A stretch of 64,000 nucleotides of DNA from Macrothele yani (taxonomy: Eukaryota > Arthropoda > Arachnida > Araneae > Macrothelidae). Where the stretch lies: contig CM077024.1 of NCBI GenBank assembly GCA_039090855.1, positions 69,132,594 through 69,196,593 of the forward strand, read 5' to 3'. Below the pieces are notes generated by a model. It was given only the letters and a program-made list of their open reading frames with translations. It did not search any database and was not told the origin of the DNA. A program made the position numbers and the translations under genes. This document shows, piece after piece, positions 12,266 through 21,799 of this stretch. Positions within the stretch are counted from its first letter, which is position 1, and every line of letters starts with the position of its first letter.

Positions 12266-13474
12266 CACTGAAGTGCCATAAAACATGGTACACCAGTCTA
12301 ATACTTGGCAGGTTCCCCACGGAAGAGCAGGACTGCAGAAATACGACGGGGCATGGACTCCACTAGCTTCTGGAAATATGCTGTAGGCAATGCACACCAT
12401 ACTTCTTGCAGAGAGTTCCACAATTCAGATGTATTCCGATGTCTCGGATTCCTGTGTTCGATAGCACGTTGCATGGCATCCCAAATGTGTTCTATCACGT
12501 TCAGATCTGGGGACTTGGGTGGGAATGGCAACACCCCGAACTCAGATGAATGCTCCTCTAACCCTAATGTGGCGTCCCGACACTTGTGTGGAGGTGCATT
12601 GTCCTGTTGCTGCAGGTCCAACCCATCAGCATGAATGCAGGACATGAACGGGTGTACCTCGTCCGAAAGGATGCGCACATAGCGTTGGCCGGTCCCAGAC
12701 ATTTGTAGACGTACCAGGGGTCCCAGTGAAGCTCAGCTAAACACCCCTCATACCATTACGGACCCCCACAATCTGGTACAGTTACCTGTTGATAGGCGGG
12801 ATCCATGGGTTTCGTCACACACGAACTTTTCCATCTGCCCAATACAGTTGGAAACGCGATCCTTCAGATCAGGCTACTTGTTTCCAGATATCAAGTGTAT
12901 AGTGGCGATGTTGCAGAGCCCAAGCGAGGCGCATAGCTCTGTGTCGTGAACCCATCAAGGAATCTCGAGTTGGGCGTCGGCTCCCAAAGCCCATATCATG
13001 CAAGGTACGTTGCACAGTCCGGACGCTGATGCTTGTTGAGGCTCCAGCATTGAATTCTGATTATACCTGCTAGAGTATTGCACGCCTATCGCGTGAAACG
13101 ATTCTTGACAGCCGACGATGGTCACGTTCACCAAATGTGTTTTTACGGCCACACTGGTATCATAGGTTGGAGGTTTTGCCGGAATTCTTGTAGTCACGGT
13201 ACACCCTTGCAATGGTCGTCTGTGAAATTCCGAACTTCGTTTCTACCTCCGAAATACTATGGCCCATCTCACAAGTGCCAACTATGACATAGCGTTGAAA
13301 ATTGTTTAAATCGTTATTTCTTGTTATTCTCGTGCCGAAAACAGCTTTGACAGCTGGCAAGGATGTCTGTCGCTTTATATACGCACTGGCGGACGCAACC
13401 GAGTACGCGCATAGGTGACGTTGCTATGTGTTTTGCATAAGCTCGTCTGTACCAGTTTTTCTGCCACTTCAGTG
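12266..13474 (-). mobile_element. Tc1/mariner element with both ends (copy C)
   Basis: Inverted termini are CACTGAAGTGCCATAAAA at 12266 and, on the opposite strand at 13474, CACTGAAGTGGCAGAAAAAC. TA dinucleotides flank both (12264-12265 and 13475-13476), the target duplication of this superfamily. Length is 1,209 bp. It encloses one broken transposase on the minus strand. Confidence 0.85.
12298..13360 (-). pseudogene. Tc1-like transposase (copy C)
   Basis: The minus strand starts at 13360 with MPAVKAVFGT. A helix-turn-helix segment follows (FQRYVIVGTCEMGHSISEVE...TTIARVYRDYKNSGKT). The catalytic half is in another frame: QQQDNAPPHKCRD carries the second Asp and SPDLNVIEHIW the third acidic residue. 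The C-terminus is LVESMPRRISAVLLFRGEP with stop at 12298-12300. The catalytic half, 12298-12702, is one open stretch of 134 codons. The region around 12703-13160 has several stops and frameshifts, and the first Asp motif is degraded there. Full family length is preserved, so it decayed by point changes and not by truncation. Confidence 0.8.
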
Positions 13475-14298
13475 TATACATTCATCATTCAGATCAACTT
13501 ATACCGTTCAAGAATAGCTCCCGCTTGTCGAATTTAGGCAGAAAAAATTTTGCCGTCCGATGGCAACGCGGCAGCGTATTGACACTGAAGCGAAACATAA
13601 AGTCCTCTGTGAAATCTCATTCTGATTTCATTACTGTCGCACTGAAGAATCATTTATATCTCTGTGTCAGATTTCGTTATTATTGCAGATATGCTACTGA
13701 CTTATTCGGTAAACATTCAAAAAAATACCTTATGAGTCTCACCTGAAATAAAAAAAAACACTAAACAAAATACGCGAGAGAAAAGATGAGTGCGTTGATA
13801 GCCGAAATTTCCATTGCAACGCTGAAAAAAGTTTCGGGCTATCATTATTTGTCATTTAATGTCTTTATCTTGATATCTGCTCAGTTAAGTTTCCTCTTTC
13901 CGCCCAACCACGGCTTCCTGAAAATCTCAAGCTTTTTTAAGCAACGGCATCAGGACGAGTACATCCAAATAAATTTTAGCAATGCGTTATGGAAATCTAG
14001 GCTTCGAGTGCTTAAGTTTTAGTGCTCACGGTTCCGGAAAAATACTCATAAGTATATATACATTTCATCATATTAGAATCCCAAAATGTTTAAGCGTGAC
14101 AAACAAAGGATAGCTTGAACTTACAATATCAGATGGTTTTGTAATGCCAAGTATGTCAAACGATCACACTCTTCTTCAATTATACATCAAGAAAATATTT
14201 TATTTGTTTAACTGATGTTCCTAAAGCATTTTGGCGTGGGAAATTTAAATCTAGTAGTAGAATTGGCCTATCAGGGCTAGTTTTCACCAGTGTATATA
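13475..14298. other. Intergenic stretch between two Tc1 elements
   Basis: No gene recognised. Short ORFs at 13525-13746 and 13786-14022 show no identifiable domain. Confidence 0.4.
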
Positions 14299-15491
14299 CA
14301 CTGAAGAACAATTGAATTAGAGACAGCTGGCGTTATGCAAATGTGGCGCTGTGGGCGGCCCTGTAAACGGAAACGACATGACGTAGGCAGCGATCTGACA
14401 ATATAAGGAGTGATGCAACGGGAACCAGTAAGAGTCGGACGCAGTATGGATAAGACGAAGGATCTAAGCCCATTTGATCGTGGGCAAATTGTCGGCGCCC
14501 GACCAATGGGTCACTCCATCTCGGACGTCGTGCAGGCACTGGGATTTTCACGAGCCACTGTGTCACGGGTGCACCGTGAGTACATCGAATCCGGTAAAAC
14601 CATCCCTGCAAGTGCCAACTGCCGTGGACAACAGCGTGTGCATGAGCGGGGTCATCGTCGGCTAGCTCACATTGTAACAACGGATAGACGGGCCACAGTG
14701 CTAGAAATCACTCGGCAATATAAAGCTGGTGCACAGAAACGTGTAAGCAGCCACACCATCCAGAACCATCTCCTTGCTATGGGGTACAGAAGCCATCGTC
14801 CCACGAGGGTACCGCTGCTGACCGCACATCACAGGGCGCAAAGATTAGCATGGGCGCGGGAACATCGCCACTGGACCCTGGACATGTGGGAAAATGTTGC
14901 CTGGACTGATGAGTCGAGATTCACGTTGGTACATGCGGATGGCAGGATACGAGTACGGTGCAAACCACATGAAGCGATGGATCCTTCTTGCCAGCAGGGT
15001 ACTCTTCAAGCTAGGGGGGGGTGGCATTCTCGTCTTGGGACTGTTTACATGTACTAAAATGGGACCTAGGTACGTGTGACATCGTCCCTCACAGGTCAAC
15101 GTTACTGGGATATCCTGGACGACCATTTGCTCCCGTTTGTGCGTCTTCAACATCCCACTGGGAACCTCATCCTGCAACAAGATAATGCACCGTGCCATCG
15201 CTCCCGAATTGTATCCGAATGGTTGGATGAATACTCCACAAACATGACCTCCCTTTTTTGGCCAGCTAGGTCACATGACCTCAAACCCATCGAGCACATC
15301 TGTGATGCCATCGAGAGAGATGTTCGAGGCTCTGACCCCCTCCATCAAATCTTCGTGAACTGTGGGAGCTTGTTCAGGGGTCGTGGATCCGTATGGCTTC
15401 CCAACGCTTCCGGTGTCTTGTCAAGTCCATGCCGACACGAATCACCGCCGTCATTAGGGCGTAAGGTGGTACTACACGTTACTAGACAGTG
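14299..15491 (+). mobile_element. Tc1/mariner element (copy D)
   Basis: The left end CACTGAAGAACAATTGAATT starts at 14299 after a TA. The right end is reduced to CAGTG (15487-15491), followed by TA. Nine bases further on (15501-15531) the left-end sequence is repeated in direct orientation with only slight differences, as if a second copy had abutted this one and lost its body. Confidence 0.75.
14413..15485 (+). pseudogene. Tc1-like transposase, lightly damaged (copy D)
   Basis: It begins MQREPVRVGR (14413); the alternative start MDKTKDLSPFDRGQIVG is at 14446. A paired helix-turn-helix region (GHSISDVVQALGFSRATVSR) is followed by WENVAWTDESRF with the first catalytic Asp intact, QQDNAPCHRSR with the second, and SHDLKPIEHIC with the third acidic residue. 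The C-terminus is KSMPTRITAVIR ending GGTTRY, stop 15483-15485. Damage: a frameshift at the run of seven Gs near 15016-15022, a stop after GPRYV (about 15079), and a further frameshift near 15365 and 15460. The same protein family is represented by the fragment at 35965. Confidence 0.85.
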
Positions 15492-15500
15492 TATACTATA

Positions 15501-15531
15501 CACTGAAGAACAATTGAATTAGAGATACCTG
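15501..15531 (+). repeat. Direct repeat of the Tc1 copy D left terminus
   Basis: 31 bases repeat the left end found at 14299 in the same orientation, preceded by TATA. This is a solo terminus next to the right end of copy D, perhaps from a neighbouring copy whose body was deleted or from aberrant excision. Confidence 0.8.
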
Positions 15532-15544
15532 TCTGGTGGTTGGA

Positions 15545-15848
15545 CGTGTTTTAAGAAAGTCAAAATTTTCTTGGCAAAACGAAATCTAAAAATTATAAAG
15601 AAATAGTAAACGCTATGCTAAATGCAAATCGAGATTTGTGATTCAACATGCCTTTGAAAGTTCACTTCCTGTATTCACATCTGGACAACTTTCCGGAAAG
15701 CTGCAGTGACGTGTCCGATGAATACGGTGAGGGTTTCACAAATATATTTCGACAGTTGAAAAGTGGATAGCTACAATGTTAGCTGATTTTTGTTCGAATC
15801 TTAAAAGTGATGGCACAGATATACATAAAAGAAAATTGATGTAAGTTT
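15545..15848 (+). pseudogene. Fragment of an uncharacterised multi-copy arthropod ORF family
   Basis: Read in shifting frames, the plus strand gives NYKEIVNAMLNANRDL, then MPLKVHFLYSHLDNFPES, then SDEYGEGFTNIF and finally MLADFCSNLKSDG. This resembles the C-terminal region of a repeated protein of unknown function often predicted in arthropod genomes, usually as transposon-like multi-copy genes with a KVHFLHSHLD...FPEN...GERFHQD signature. The identification is from memory of that signature. The fragment has stops after RDL and after LKSG. The function is unknown to me. Confidence 0.5.
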
Positions 15849-16629
15849 ATATGTAATTTTTAATGTTTTGTATTTTTTGTTATTCAATTATTGTGTGTTC
15901 AATTTCTTTCGGTAAAATTTTCTGTATCAATATGTAATTATATTATTAATGAGGAAGCTAAGAATATTCACTTTTTTCTATCATCCATTGTACATTTAGG
16001 AATAAAACGAAAAATCGCAGACAAGTAAAACATCAAATAACTCGAAAACTATCCCTGATAGAAAACTTATAAGCACAGATGGGAATTATACATGAACAAA
16101 TTCTTTAGGAAGCACTGAACTCTTACTTAGAAAAAATAATCTTTTTTGATATTTGCAGAAATGTGTTATCTATTAGCCAGAGTATCCGGCTGTTTTCGGC
16201 TGCCCAGGATGTTGGAGGTTGGATTCATAAACTGATACTGGGTACGGAAGATGGGTTTGACTGATAAACTACTTAATACAACAGGTGATAAAATACTACG
16301 GATTATGCTGCCATTTATTTTACCCGATTACGCAGGAACCTTTTTCTGTTGCTCATTATGACAGGTGTTTTTCTTTTTTTTTTTTTTGTTGTTTACCATA
16401 TCAGACGATTTCCCGTACTGTTAATGAGGGGCTGCTTCGTATTACTTAACAGGGACAGACTGGCCTGGGATGCTATCGTGCGATCGCAGCTCGGGCCTTT
16501 ACGTCCACGATCCCTAGAAAAAAAAACCTCTAAAATGTGCATCTAAAATACATATTCGGTACGTTTTCAGAAGACAGAAGCGTGTCATTTTGCACAGGTT
16601 CAACTGTTTACATTAAGAATTTTTATAAA
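15849..16629. other. AT-rich stretch, nothing recognised
   Basis: No gene recognised. It could hold the unrecognisable 5' part of the hAT element whose transposase relic begins near 16630. Confidence 0.35.
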
Positions 16630-17648
16630 AGTCTCTGAAAGCATGACAAGTCTGCAAATCATGTGGAGGCAACTTTCCGTTATTTGCAAAATTCTTCTCA
16701 TGTTAACGTTGAGCATCTTCTCATCACAGAGGTTGAGAAAGTCGTTAAAAATAACCGCGAAATATTACATCGGATGATCAAAATCATACTTATGCTCCCT
16801 AAACAAAATGCAGTCTTTAGAGGTAAGTGAATCGAAGCTGCTTACAATTTAACGAATTCACGAAAAAAAAACCCCCAAAAAAACATAGAAATTGTTTGGA
16901 AGCTCTCAACTCTTTTTGTGTTTATATGATCCCATTATGAGGGTTCGTGTTGAAAATGTCTCAAAACAAAGCGGTCTTCCCAAACAAGCAAGAGAAGACC
17001 CAGAAACACGACCAGTTGCTTTAATTACTTTCTTATCGAACACGACTGTTCGTAAGATCAGTATTTTAATGGGAACTATTATAATATTATACATAAATCT
17101 ATTGTCATGGATGCTGTTTTTTCCGGGTCATTCTCATTAGAGGTAGACTCAGCCTAAGATATTGGTGTGAAAGATCAAATGTGCATTTGCGTGAGATTCG
17201 TTAATGTAAACAGTGAAAACGTTGTGGAAGAACGACTTTTAAAAATAAGTAGCTGTTACATCTACAACCGTCGAAGCTCAGTATAAAACTGTTAGGCAAG
17301 AACTGAATAATTTTTGCATCGATTTAAAAATGCTGGTTAACGATTCCTTTGACGGCGCTTCTATTATAAGCGGTAAATATAAAGGTCTGCAAAATGTATT
17401 GAAAATAGGTGCACCCAATTCTAGTGTTACTCATTCTCACTCCCATGTATTAAACTTAGTCATTCAGAATTGCATGTAATGCTGTGTTAGTGACCAAACC
17501 CTATTCAGTTTGATAAAAAATACGCTGTTATCATTTCGGAATCATGCAAAACGAGTAAAAATTAGAACAACTATTACCAGTAAAAACGAAACAGGTGGTG
17601 ATAAATTGCGAAAACTGAAAGAAATTGGCGCTACTAGATGGAATAGTG
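16630..17648 (+). pseudogene. hAT transposase (ZMYM1-like), fragment 1
   Basis: Degraded reading frames on the plus strand match the ZMYM1/DUF4371 class of hAT transposases. In order: REILHRMIKIILMLPKQNAV (about 16740-16815), LFLCLYDPIMR and VENVSKQSG (about 16910-16980), LVNDSFDGASIISGKYKGLQ with SHVLNLVIQN (about 17330-17480), which corresponds to the conserved DGA..MSGK..G/H.LNLV block, and LKEIGATRWNS (about 17610-17647), the conserved TRW motif. Many stops and frameshifts are present. The sequence is cut at 17648 by a miniature LTR element and resumes at 18243. Confidence 0.7.
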
Positions 17649-17796
17649 TGTGACGCACCTGCGCTGCAGGACGCACATGAGATAAAGGCAGATAGCAGCG
17701 AGAGCACATGTCCGCGTAGCTCAGTTGGGAGAGCGACTTACTTAGGAGTGAGGGGACCCGGTTTCGATGCCCGACGTGGACAAACCGGTGTTTTCA
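17649..17796 (+). repeat. Left LTR of TRIM-like copy 1
   Basis: 148 bp, TG...CA ends. It contains GATAAAGGCAGATAGCAG (a TATA-like box in the second locus is GATATAAAGG) and the tRNA-like cassette 17710-17781. It shares the 3' segment CCGGTGTTTTCA with its partner LTR but not with the LTRs of the second locus. Confidence 0.8.
17710..17781 (+). tRNA. tRNA-like cassette in TRIM LTR (not a functional tRNA)
   Basis: 72 nt. The acceptor arms GTCCGCG and CGTGGAC pair over seven positions (one G-U). The D arm holds a perfect A box, TAGCTCAGTTGG. The T arm and B box are damaged (GGTTTCGATGCCC). The anticodon arm does not fold into a normal 5-bp stem with a 7-nt loop. It is better read as a retroelement-borne promoter or tRNA relic. 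Confidence 0.5.
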
Positions 17797-17799
17797 AAC

Positions 17800-17814
17800 T
17801 GGCGCCCGAACTTC
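17800..17814 (+). other. Primer binding site, tRNA-Lys type
   Basis: TGGCGCCCGAAC is complementary to the 3' end (including CCA) of animal tRNA-Lys(UUU). It sits three bases after the left LTR, the standard location. Confidence 0.75.
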
Positions 17815-18054
17815 AAGGATGACCTGGCCATTAGGTTTCTTTCAATGGGGCTATGTTCTTTCCACACCGCGAGACAGAGAAAATGAGAATCCCTTCATCA
17901 GTGCTTCGAAAAAATAAATGTGCTTGATGTTACGTAACCCAAACCAAATTGTCTGGGAGTTATCAAATGCAAGTTCTTCATCGGATGACTGTCTACAGCG
18001 ACACATGGTCCCGGCTGATCCGTGGGCCAGGCCACCGGCCCTCTTTCGGGGGTG

Positions 18055-18065
18055 ACGGGGGAGAA
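18055..18065 (+). other. Polypurine tract of TRIM-like copy 1
   Basis: ACGGGGGAGAA lies directly before the TGTGACG start of the right LTR, where plus-strand priming would occur in an LTR retroelement. Confidence 0.6.
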
Positions 18066-18242
18066 TGTGACGTGTCTGCGCCGCAGGACGCACATGAGAT
18101 AAAGGCAGATAGCAGCGAGAGCACACGTCCGCGTAGCTCAGTTGTTTGTCCACGCCGTGTGGCGAACCCGAGTCCCCTCACTTACTCCGGAGTGAGGGGA
18201 CTCGGGTTCGACACACGGCGTGGACAAACCGGTGTTTTCACA
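18066..18242 (+). repeat. Right LTR of TRIM-like copy 1, with fold-back
   Basis: It is homologous to the left LTR but about 29 bp longer. The 3' half of the tRNA-like cassette is present in inverted orientation just before its normal copy (palindrome 18145-18228), which replaces the D-arm end. Confidence 0.8.
18145..18228. repeat. 84-bp near-perfect palindrome from the tRNA-like 3' half
   Basis: The palindrome opens with TTTGTCCACGCCGTGT and closes with its reverse complement, with almost no loop (centre around TCCGGA, 18185-18190). It derives from an inverted duplication of the anticodon-to-acceptor half of the cassette. Confidence 0.9.
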
Positions 18243-18319
18243 CGTGGTGATACGGCGTTAAGAAGTCATTTAAACTTGTGGTCCGATAGAAAAGGAGGCG
18301 AAATTTCTCCAGCTAATTA
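18243..18319 (+). pseudogene. hAT transposase, fragment 2
   Basis: It continues the hAT relic after the TRIM-like insertion. GDTALRSHLNLW (from about 18246) is the expected sequence following the TRWNS motif. Cut at 18319 by Tc1 copy E. Confidence 0.6.
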
Positions 18320-19860
18320 CACTGCCGGACAATTGCTAAGGACGGATGACAATAGCAACGATAGCAACCATAAAATGGAAGGCAGGAAAATGTGGAAATT
18401 AGCATAAGTGCGGGATACAGTAAGACGTGTTGTGCGTATGCAAATTTTGGATTGCCGAACTTGTTCGTGACGTCATAGCGCTGATAAGAGATATAAAGGA
18501 TTTGACGCGTATTGACCGTTGTTGTTCAAACGCAAAGTTGAAAGGGAAAGAATCAATTGACGAACTTGCAATTTTCAGTATGTCTTCCCGACATCACCTA
18601 GAGGATTTTACGCGTGGCCGTATTATTGGCAAGATTGAAGAAGGGCGAAAAATAACAGATGTTGCCAGGGAGTTCGACGTCAGCCACAGTTTTGTTTCAA
18701 GGCTTTGGAAATCATTTCAAACAAATGGAGAGTGTAGCAAACGTCACGGGGGAGGTCGTGTTCGCAGTGCGACACCTGTAGAAGATCGGTACATAGTGCT
18801 ATCAACAAAAAGACACCGGCGCAGCACAGCTAGTGAGGTAGAAAATCAGTTTATGGCTGCTACTGGCAAGCGGATCTCCCGAAAAACTGTCGCCAGACGT
18901 TTGCATGAAGGAGGACTATACGCCCGCCGTCCTGTTGTGTGCATCCCATTGTCCAGATGTCACCGTACCGCCCGTTTGCAATGGTGCCATCAACATCGCA
19001 ATTGCACTGATAACGACTGGTCTGCTGTCCTCTTCTCAGAAGAGAGTAGATACAGTCTATCGTCTGATTGTCGACGACAACTGATCTGGCGTGATAGTGG
19101 TACTGCATATTGTCCGGCAAACATACAGGAAAGGGACCGATATCCGACATGTAGTGTCATGGGATGGGCTGGCATCATGATCAATGGCCGTACGTCCCTC
19201 TATGTGCTTCCAACTGGGACTATGACTGGCCAACGATACATTAATGATGTTCTGCTACCTCATGTTTGCATGTTCCGTGGTGCTGTCGGTGATATATTCA
19301 TTTTCATGGACGACAACGCAACATGTCATCGAACAGTCGCTGTCCAGGAGTGTCTTGAGAGCGAGGATATTCAGCGCCTCGTATGGCCAGCACGTTCTCC
19401 AGATCTGAATCCCATTGAAAATGTGTGGCATGCTTTGGGGAGGAGTCTTGCTGGTCGCCAATGCCCTCCAATAAACAAGGACACCATCATCCGTGCACTG
19501 ACAGAGGAATAGGATAAATTACCCCAACAGCTGCTTGATAATGTTGTGCAAAGCATGACACGACGTGTGGAATCTTGCATCGCCCTCCATGGTGGCCATA
19601 TCCCGTATTGACATCTTACGCCGGAACGCCTGCGGTCGGTAATTGCGTTTTTTTCACGTTTACGTATTCTGCACAAAATGGCCTGTTTGTCCCTTGAACA
19701 CGTTCCAAAGCCTTCCTGATTTCAGAGCACAATAAATTGTCTTTCTTGTAATGTCCTGGCATTCTGACATTATTTTATTTCACTTGGCATCCAACCACAC
19801 TTGCTTTTTTATGCGCTATATAGTCGTTTATGATCCGTCCTTAGCAATTGTCCAGCAGTG
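18320..19860 (+). mobile_element. Tc1/mariner element, best-preserved (copy E)
   Basis: Inverted termini of about 28 bp start CACTGCCGGACAATTGCTAA at 18320 and CACTGCTGGACAATTGCTAA on the opposite strand at 19860. TA flanks both (18318-18319 and 19861-19862). 1,541 bp, one nearly intact transposase. Inserted into the hAT relic. Confidence 0.9.
18580..19611 (+). pseudogene. Tc1-like transposase, one premature stop (copy E)
   Basis: 343 codons from MSSRHHLEDF (18580) to GGHIPY and stop (19609-19611), the full family length. Order: helix-turn-helix (GKIEEGRKITDVAREFDVSH), second DNA-binding helix group, then the DD34E catalytic domain. The first acidic residue is Glu154 in LFSEESRY, where the family has Asp. 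The second is Asp245 (MDDNATCH) and the third Glu280 (SPDLNPIEN), 34 residues apart. A TAG at 19510-19512 interrupts the frame 33 codons before the end, probably from a Trp codon. Upstream in-frame codons from 18427 lack the family signature, so 18580 is preferred as start. Both the stop and the Asp-to-Glu change should abolish activity. Confidence 0.9.
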
Positions 19861-19862
19861 TA

Positions 19863-20397
19863 TTACTGAGTAATAGTCACACTTCATGCAAGTGTTTATG
19901 CTGAAGAAACGGACTCTAAAAGATCAACTGAGCCAAGGGGGATAATTACAATTTGGACCTGGTATGAAACCATGTGTACCCTTTTTTTCCTTCAGCTGTT
20001 CAATGAAACAACTGATTTGCCAAAATACCTTCAAACAAAGAAACTGCATTAGTTGCTGCCTGGAATCAAATAATTTGTTGGACACATAAATCAAAGATAC
20101 TTTCCGAGTAAATCCACTATGTTGCTTTTAAAGTAAGAGTTACTACCTTCATTACAGGCATGGTTGAGAAAACCAAAAAATTTGGAAATAATTTTATTGA
20201 AGAAGAATTTCCACTAACTCGAATTAAGAGTAAAGAAAATGTCTCGCGAAAGTGTATCTGACTAACCTGCAAATTTATCGCCTGATCAAAGTTTTCGGGT
20301 AAACTCTTTTCGTCGAGTCAATGATATAACGCAAATGGCAATGAAAAAAAGTTTTACCAAAAAGCGAAAAGTTGGTTAATCCTTTTGCTTACGTATA
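19863..20397 (+). pseudogene. hAT transposase, fragment 3
   Basis: The old hAT relic resumes after Tc1 copy E. FLQLFNETTDLPKYLQTKKL (about 19993-20050) matches the conserved (S)..LQ.K..D block of DUF4371-type hAT proteins. Later come TTFITGMVEKTKKFGNN and FIEEEFPLTRIK (about 20140-20230). Several stops. The AT-rich end is cut at 20398 by Tc1 copy F. Confidence 0.6.
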
Positions 20398-20399
20398 TA

Positions 20400-21797
20400 C
20401 ACTGCTGGCCACCCAACATGCAACACCAAGAAGGACACGAGATAGCTAAGTCAGTTTTACTGGACACATAACAACACATACAAAGATAAAACGATTGAGC
20501 TTACAGGCCCGTGCGACTTGCGGAACACGCAGACATCAATAGTTCATGTAGCACCCATGGCTGGCAATAACGGCCGCTACACGCCGCGGCATCGAACGAA
20601 AGAGGCTTTGGATATGGGCTTGGGGTATGTCGGTACAGGCTGCTTCCACACGTTGCCCCAGTTCATCAGGCGTAGCCGTGGGTGGTGCTTGCCGGGCCAC
20701 TCGGTTGATGATCAGCGACCAGACGTGTTCGATGGGCGACATATCGGGAGAACAGGCTGGCCACGGCAGCAGTGACACCTGGTGGGTCGTGAAGTATAGT
20801 TGCACGATTCGTGCCACGTGCGGGTGCGCATTGTCCTGTTGAAACGTGGCCGCTGGCAGGTCCTCCAGGTAAGGGAGGACTACAGGCTCCAAAACGTCGG
20901 AGATGTAGCGGTGGTTGTTGATTGTACCGGCGATGCGTACCAGAGGGCTGCGGTTGTCATATACAATTGCACCTCAAACCATAACGCCAGGCGACCGACC
21001 GGTATGGCGATACATAATGCAGGCGTCATACAGTCTCTCGCCATGGTGCCGCCACACGCGGATCCGACCACGGTGGTGTTGCAGGCAGAAGCGGGATTCG
21101 TCGGAGAAGACAATGTCGTGCCATTCCGTAGTTCAGGTGCGGAGTTCAAAGGCACACTGCAGCCGCACTCGCCGGTGGTGTAACGTTAATGGTAATCGGA
21201 GCAATGGGCGCCGTGCGACAAGTTCCCACTCCTGCAGGCGACGTTTAACGGTACGTGCTGCCACAGGTTCTTGCGCAACACACCCTAACTCCTGCGCTAA
21301 CGTTCGTGATGTAACGGTGCGAGCCGTCAATGTCTGCCGGTCCTCTCGTTCAGTAGTGTGCCGCGGCTGCGGCAATCACTCACGTCGGTCCGTCCGTCCC
21401 TCCTGCACCAACCGAATCCATACTCGCCTCACCGTGGCTGGATGTCGTCCCACACGGGCGCAGATGTCTCGGTACGATAAACTGCTTTTGCGATAAGGCA
21501 CTATTCGTCCTCTTTCGAACTCCGAAACGTGCTGAAATGACTGCCGTATTCTGCGACGAGGCATCAGGAGGCTTCCCATGCACAGGTCCGGCACCACAAC
21601 ATACTTCCACTACTAGGAAGGGCGCCTTCTGTGCGCCCTTCCTATAGTGCTTCTCGGTGGCGTGCCGGGCCCACATGAAGTGCATATGACCTGCAATGCT
21701 AATCGTTTGCATGTCCTCTCGCGGGCAACGCCTGCTGTGAATTTCAGGCCAATCTGATGCTTCCTTCTTGATGTTGCATTTTGGGTGGCCAGCAGTG
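20400..21797 (-). mobile_element. Tc1/mariner element (copy F)
   Basis: Long inverted termini (at least 36 bp) start CACTGCTGGCCACCCAACAT at 20400 and CACTGCTGGCCACCCAAAAT on the opposite strand at 21797. TA flanks both (20398-20399 and 21798-21799). 1,398 bp. Inserted into the hAT relic. Confidence 0.9.
20536..21564 (-). pseudogene. Tc1-like transposase (copy F)
   Basis: Minus strand from MPRRRIRQSFQHVSEFERGR (21564) through a helix-turn-helix (YRDICARVGRHPATVRRVW). Stops or frameshifts near 21376 and 21133 are followed by FSDESRFCLQ with the first Asp, FQQDNAHPHVARI with the second, and SPDMSPIEHVW with the third acidic residue. The C-terminus is FRSMPRRVAAVIASHG with stop at 20536-20538. 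The three acidic catalytic positions are intact. At least two frame disruptions and one lost stop-free linker make it non-functional. Copy J (44159) belongs to a related subfamily. Confidence 0.85.
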
Positions 21798-21799
21798 TA

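Larger units (their letters stand above)
17649..18242 (+). mobile_element. Miniature LTR retroelement (TRIM-like) with tRNA-like LTRs, copy 1
   Basis: 594 bp, no coding capacity. Two direct terminal repeats (17649-17796 and 18066-18242) start TGTGACG and end TTTTCA. TGGCGCCCGAAC at 17800-17811, just inside the left repeat, is a classic retroviral-type primer binding site for tRNA-Lys. A purine tract (ACGGGGGAGAA, 18055-18065) abuts the right repeat. Each repeat holds a tRNA-like cassette. The insertion splits the hAT relic between TRWNS and GDTALRS. Flanking AGTG (17645-17648) and CGTG (18243-18246) match at three of four positions. A second copy lies at 25574-26160. Seen: repeats, primer site, purine tract, insertion. 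Inferred: mobility in trans by an LTR retrotransposon. Confidence 0.85.

Noticed and set aside
16892..17140. Independent 82-residue gene
   Set aside because: Its first part is one frame of the decayed hAT transposase; the rest has no separate signature.
17710..17781. Functional tRNA gene
   Set aside because: A and B boxes and acceptor pairing are present, but the anticodon arm is abnormal, the B box of this copy is damaged, and all four cassettes sit in identical positions of LTR-like repeats.
20800..21496. Plus-strand ORFs of 127 and 193 residues
   Set aside because: They are the antisense shadow of the Tc1 copy F transposase on the minus strand.
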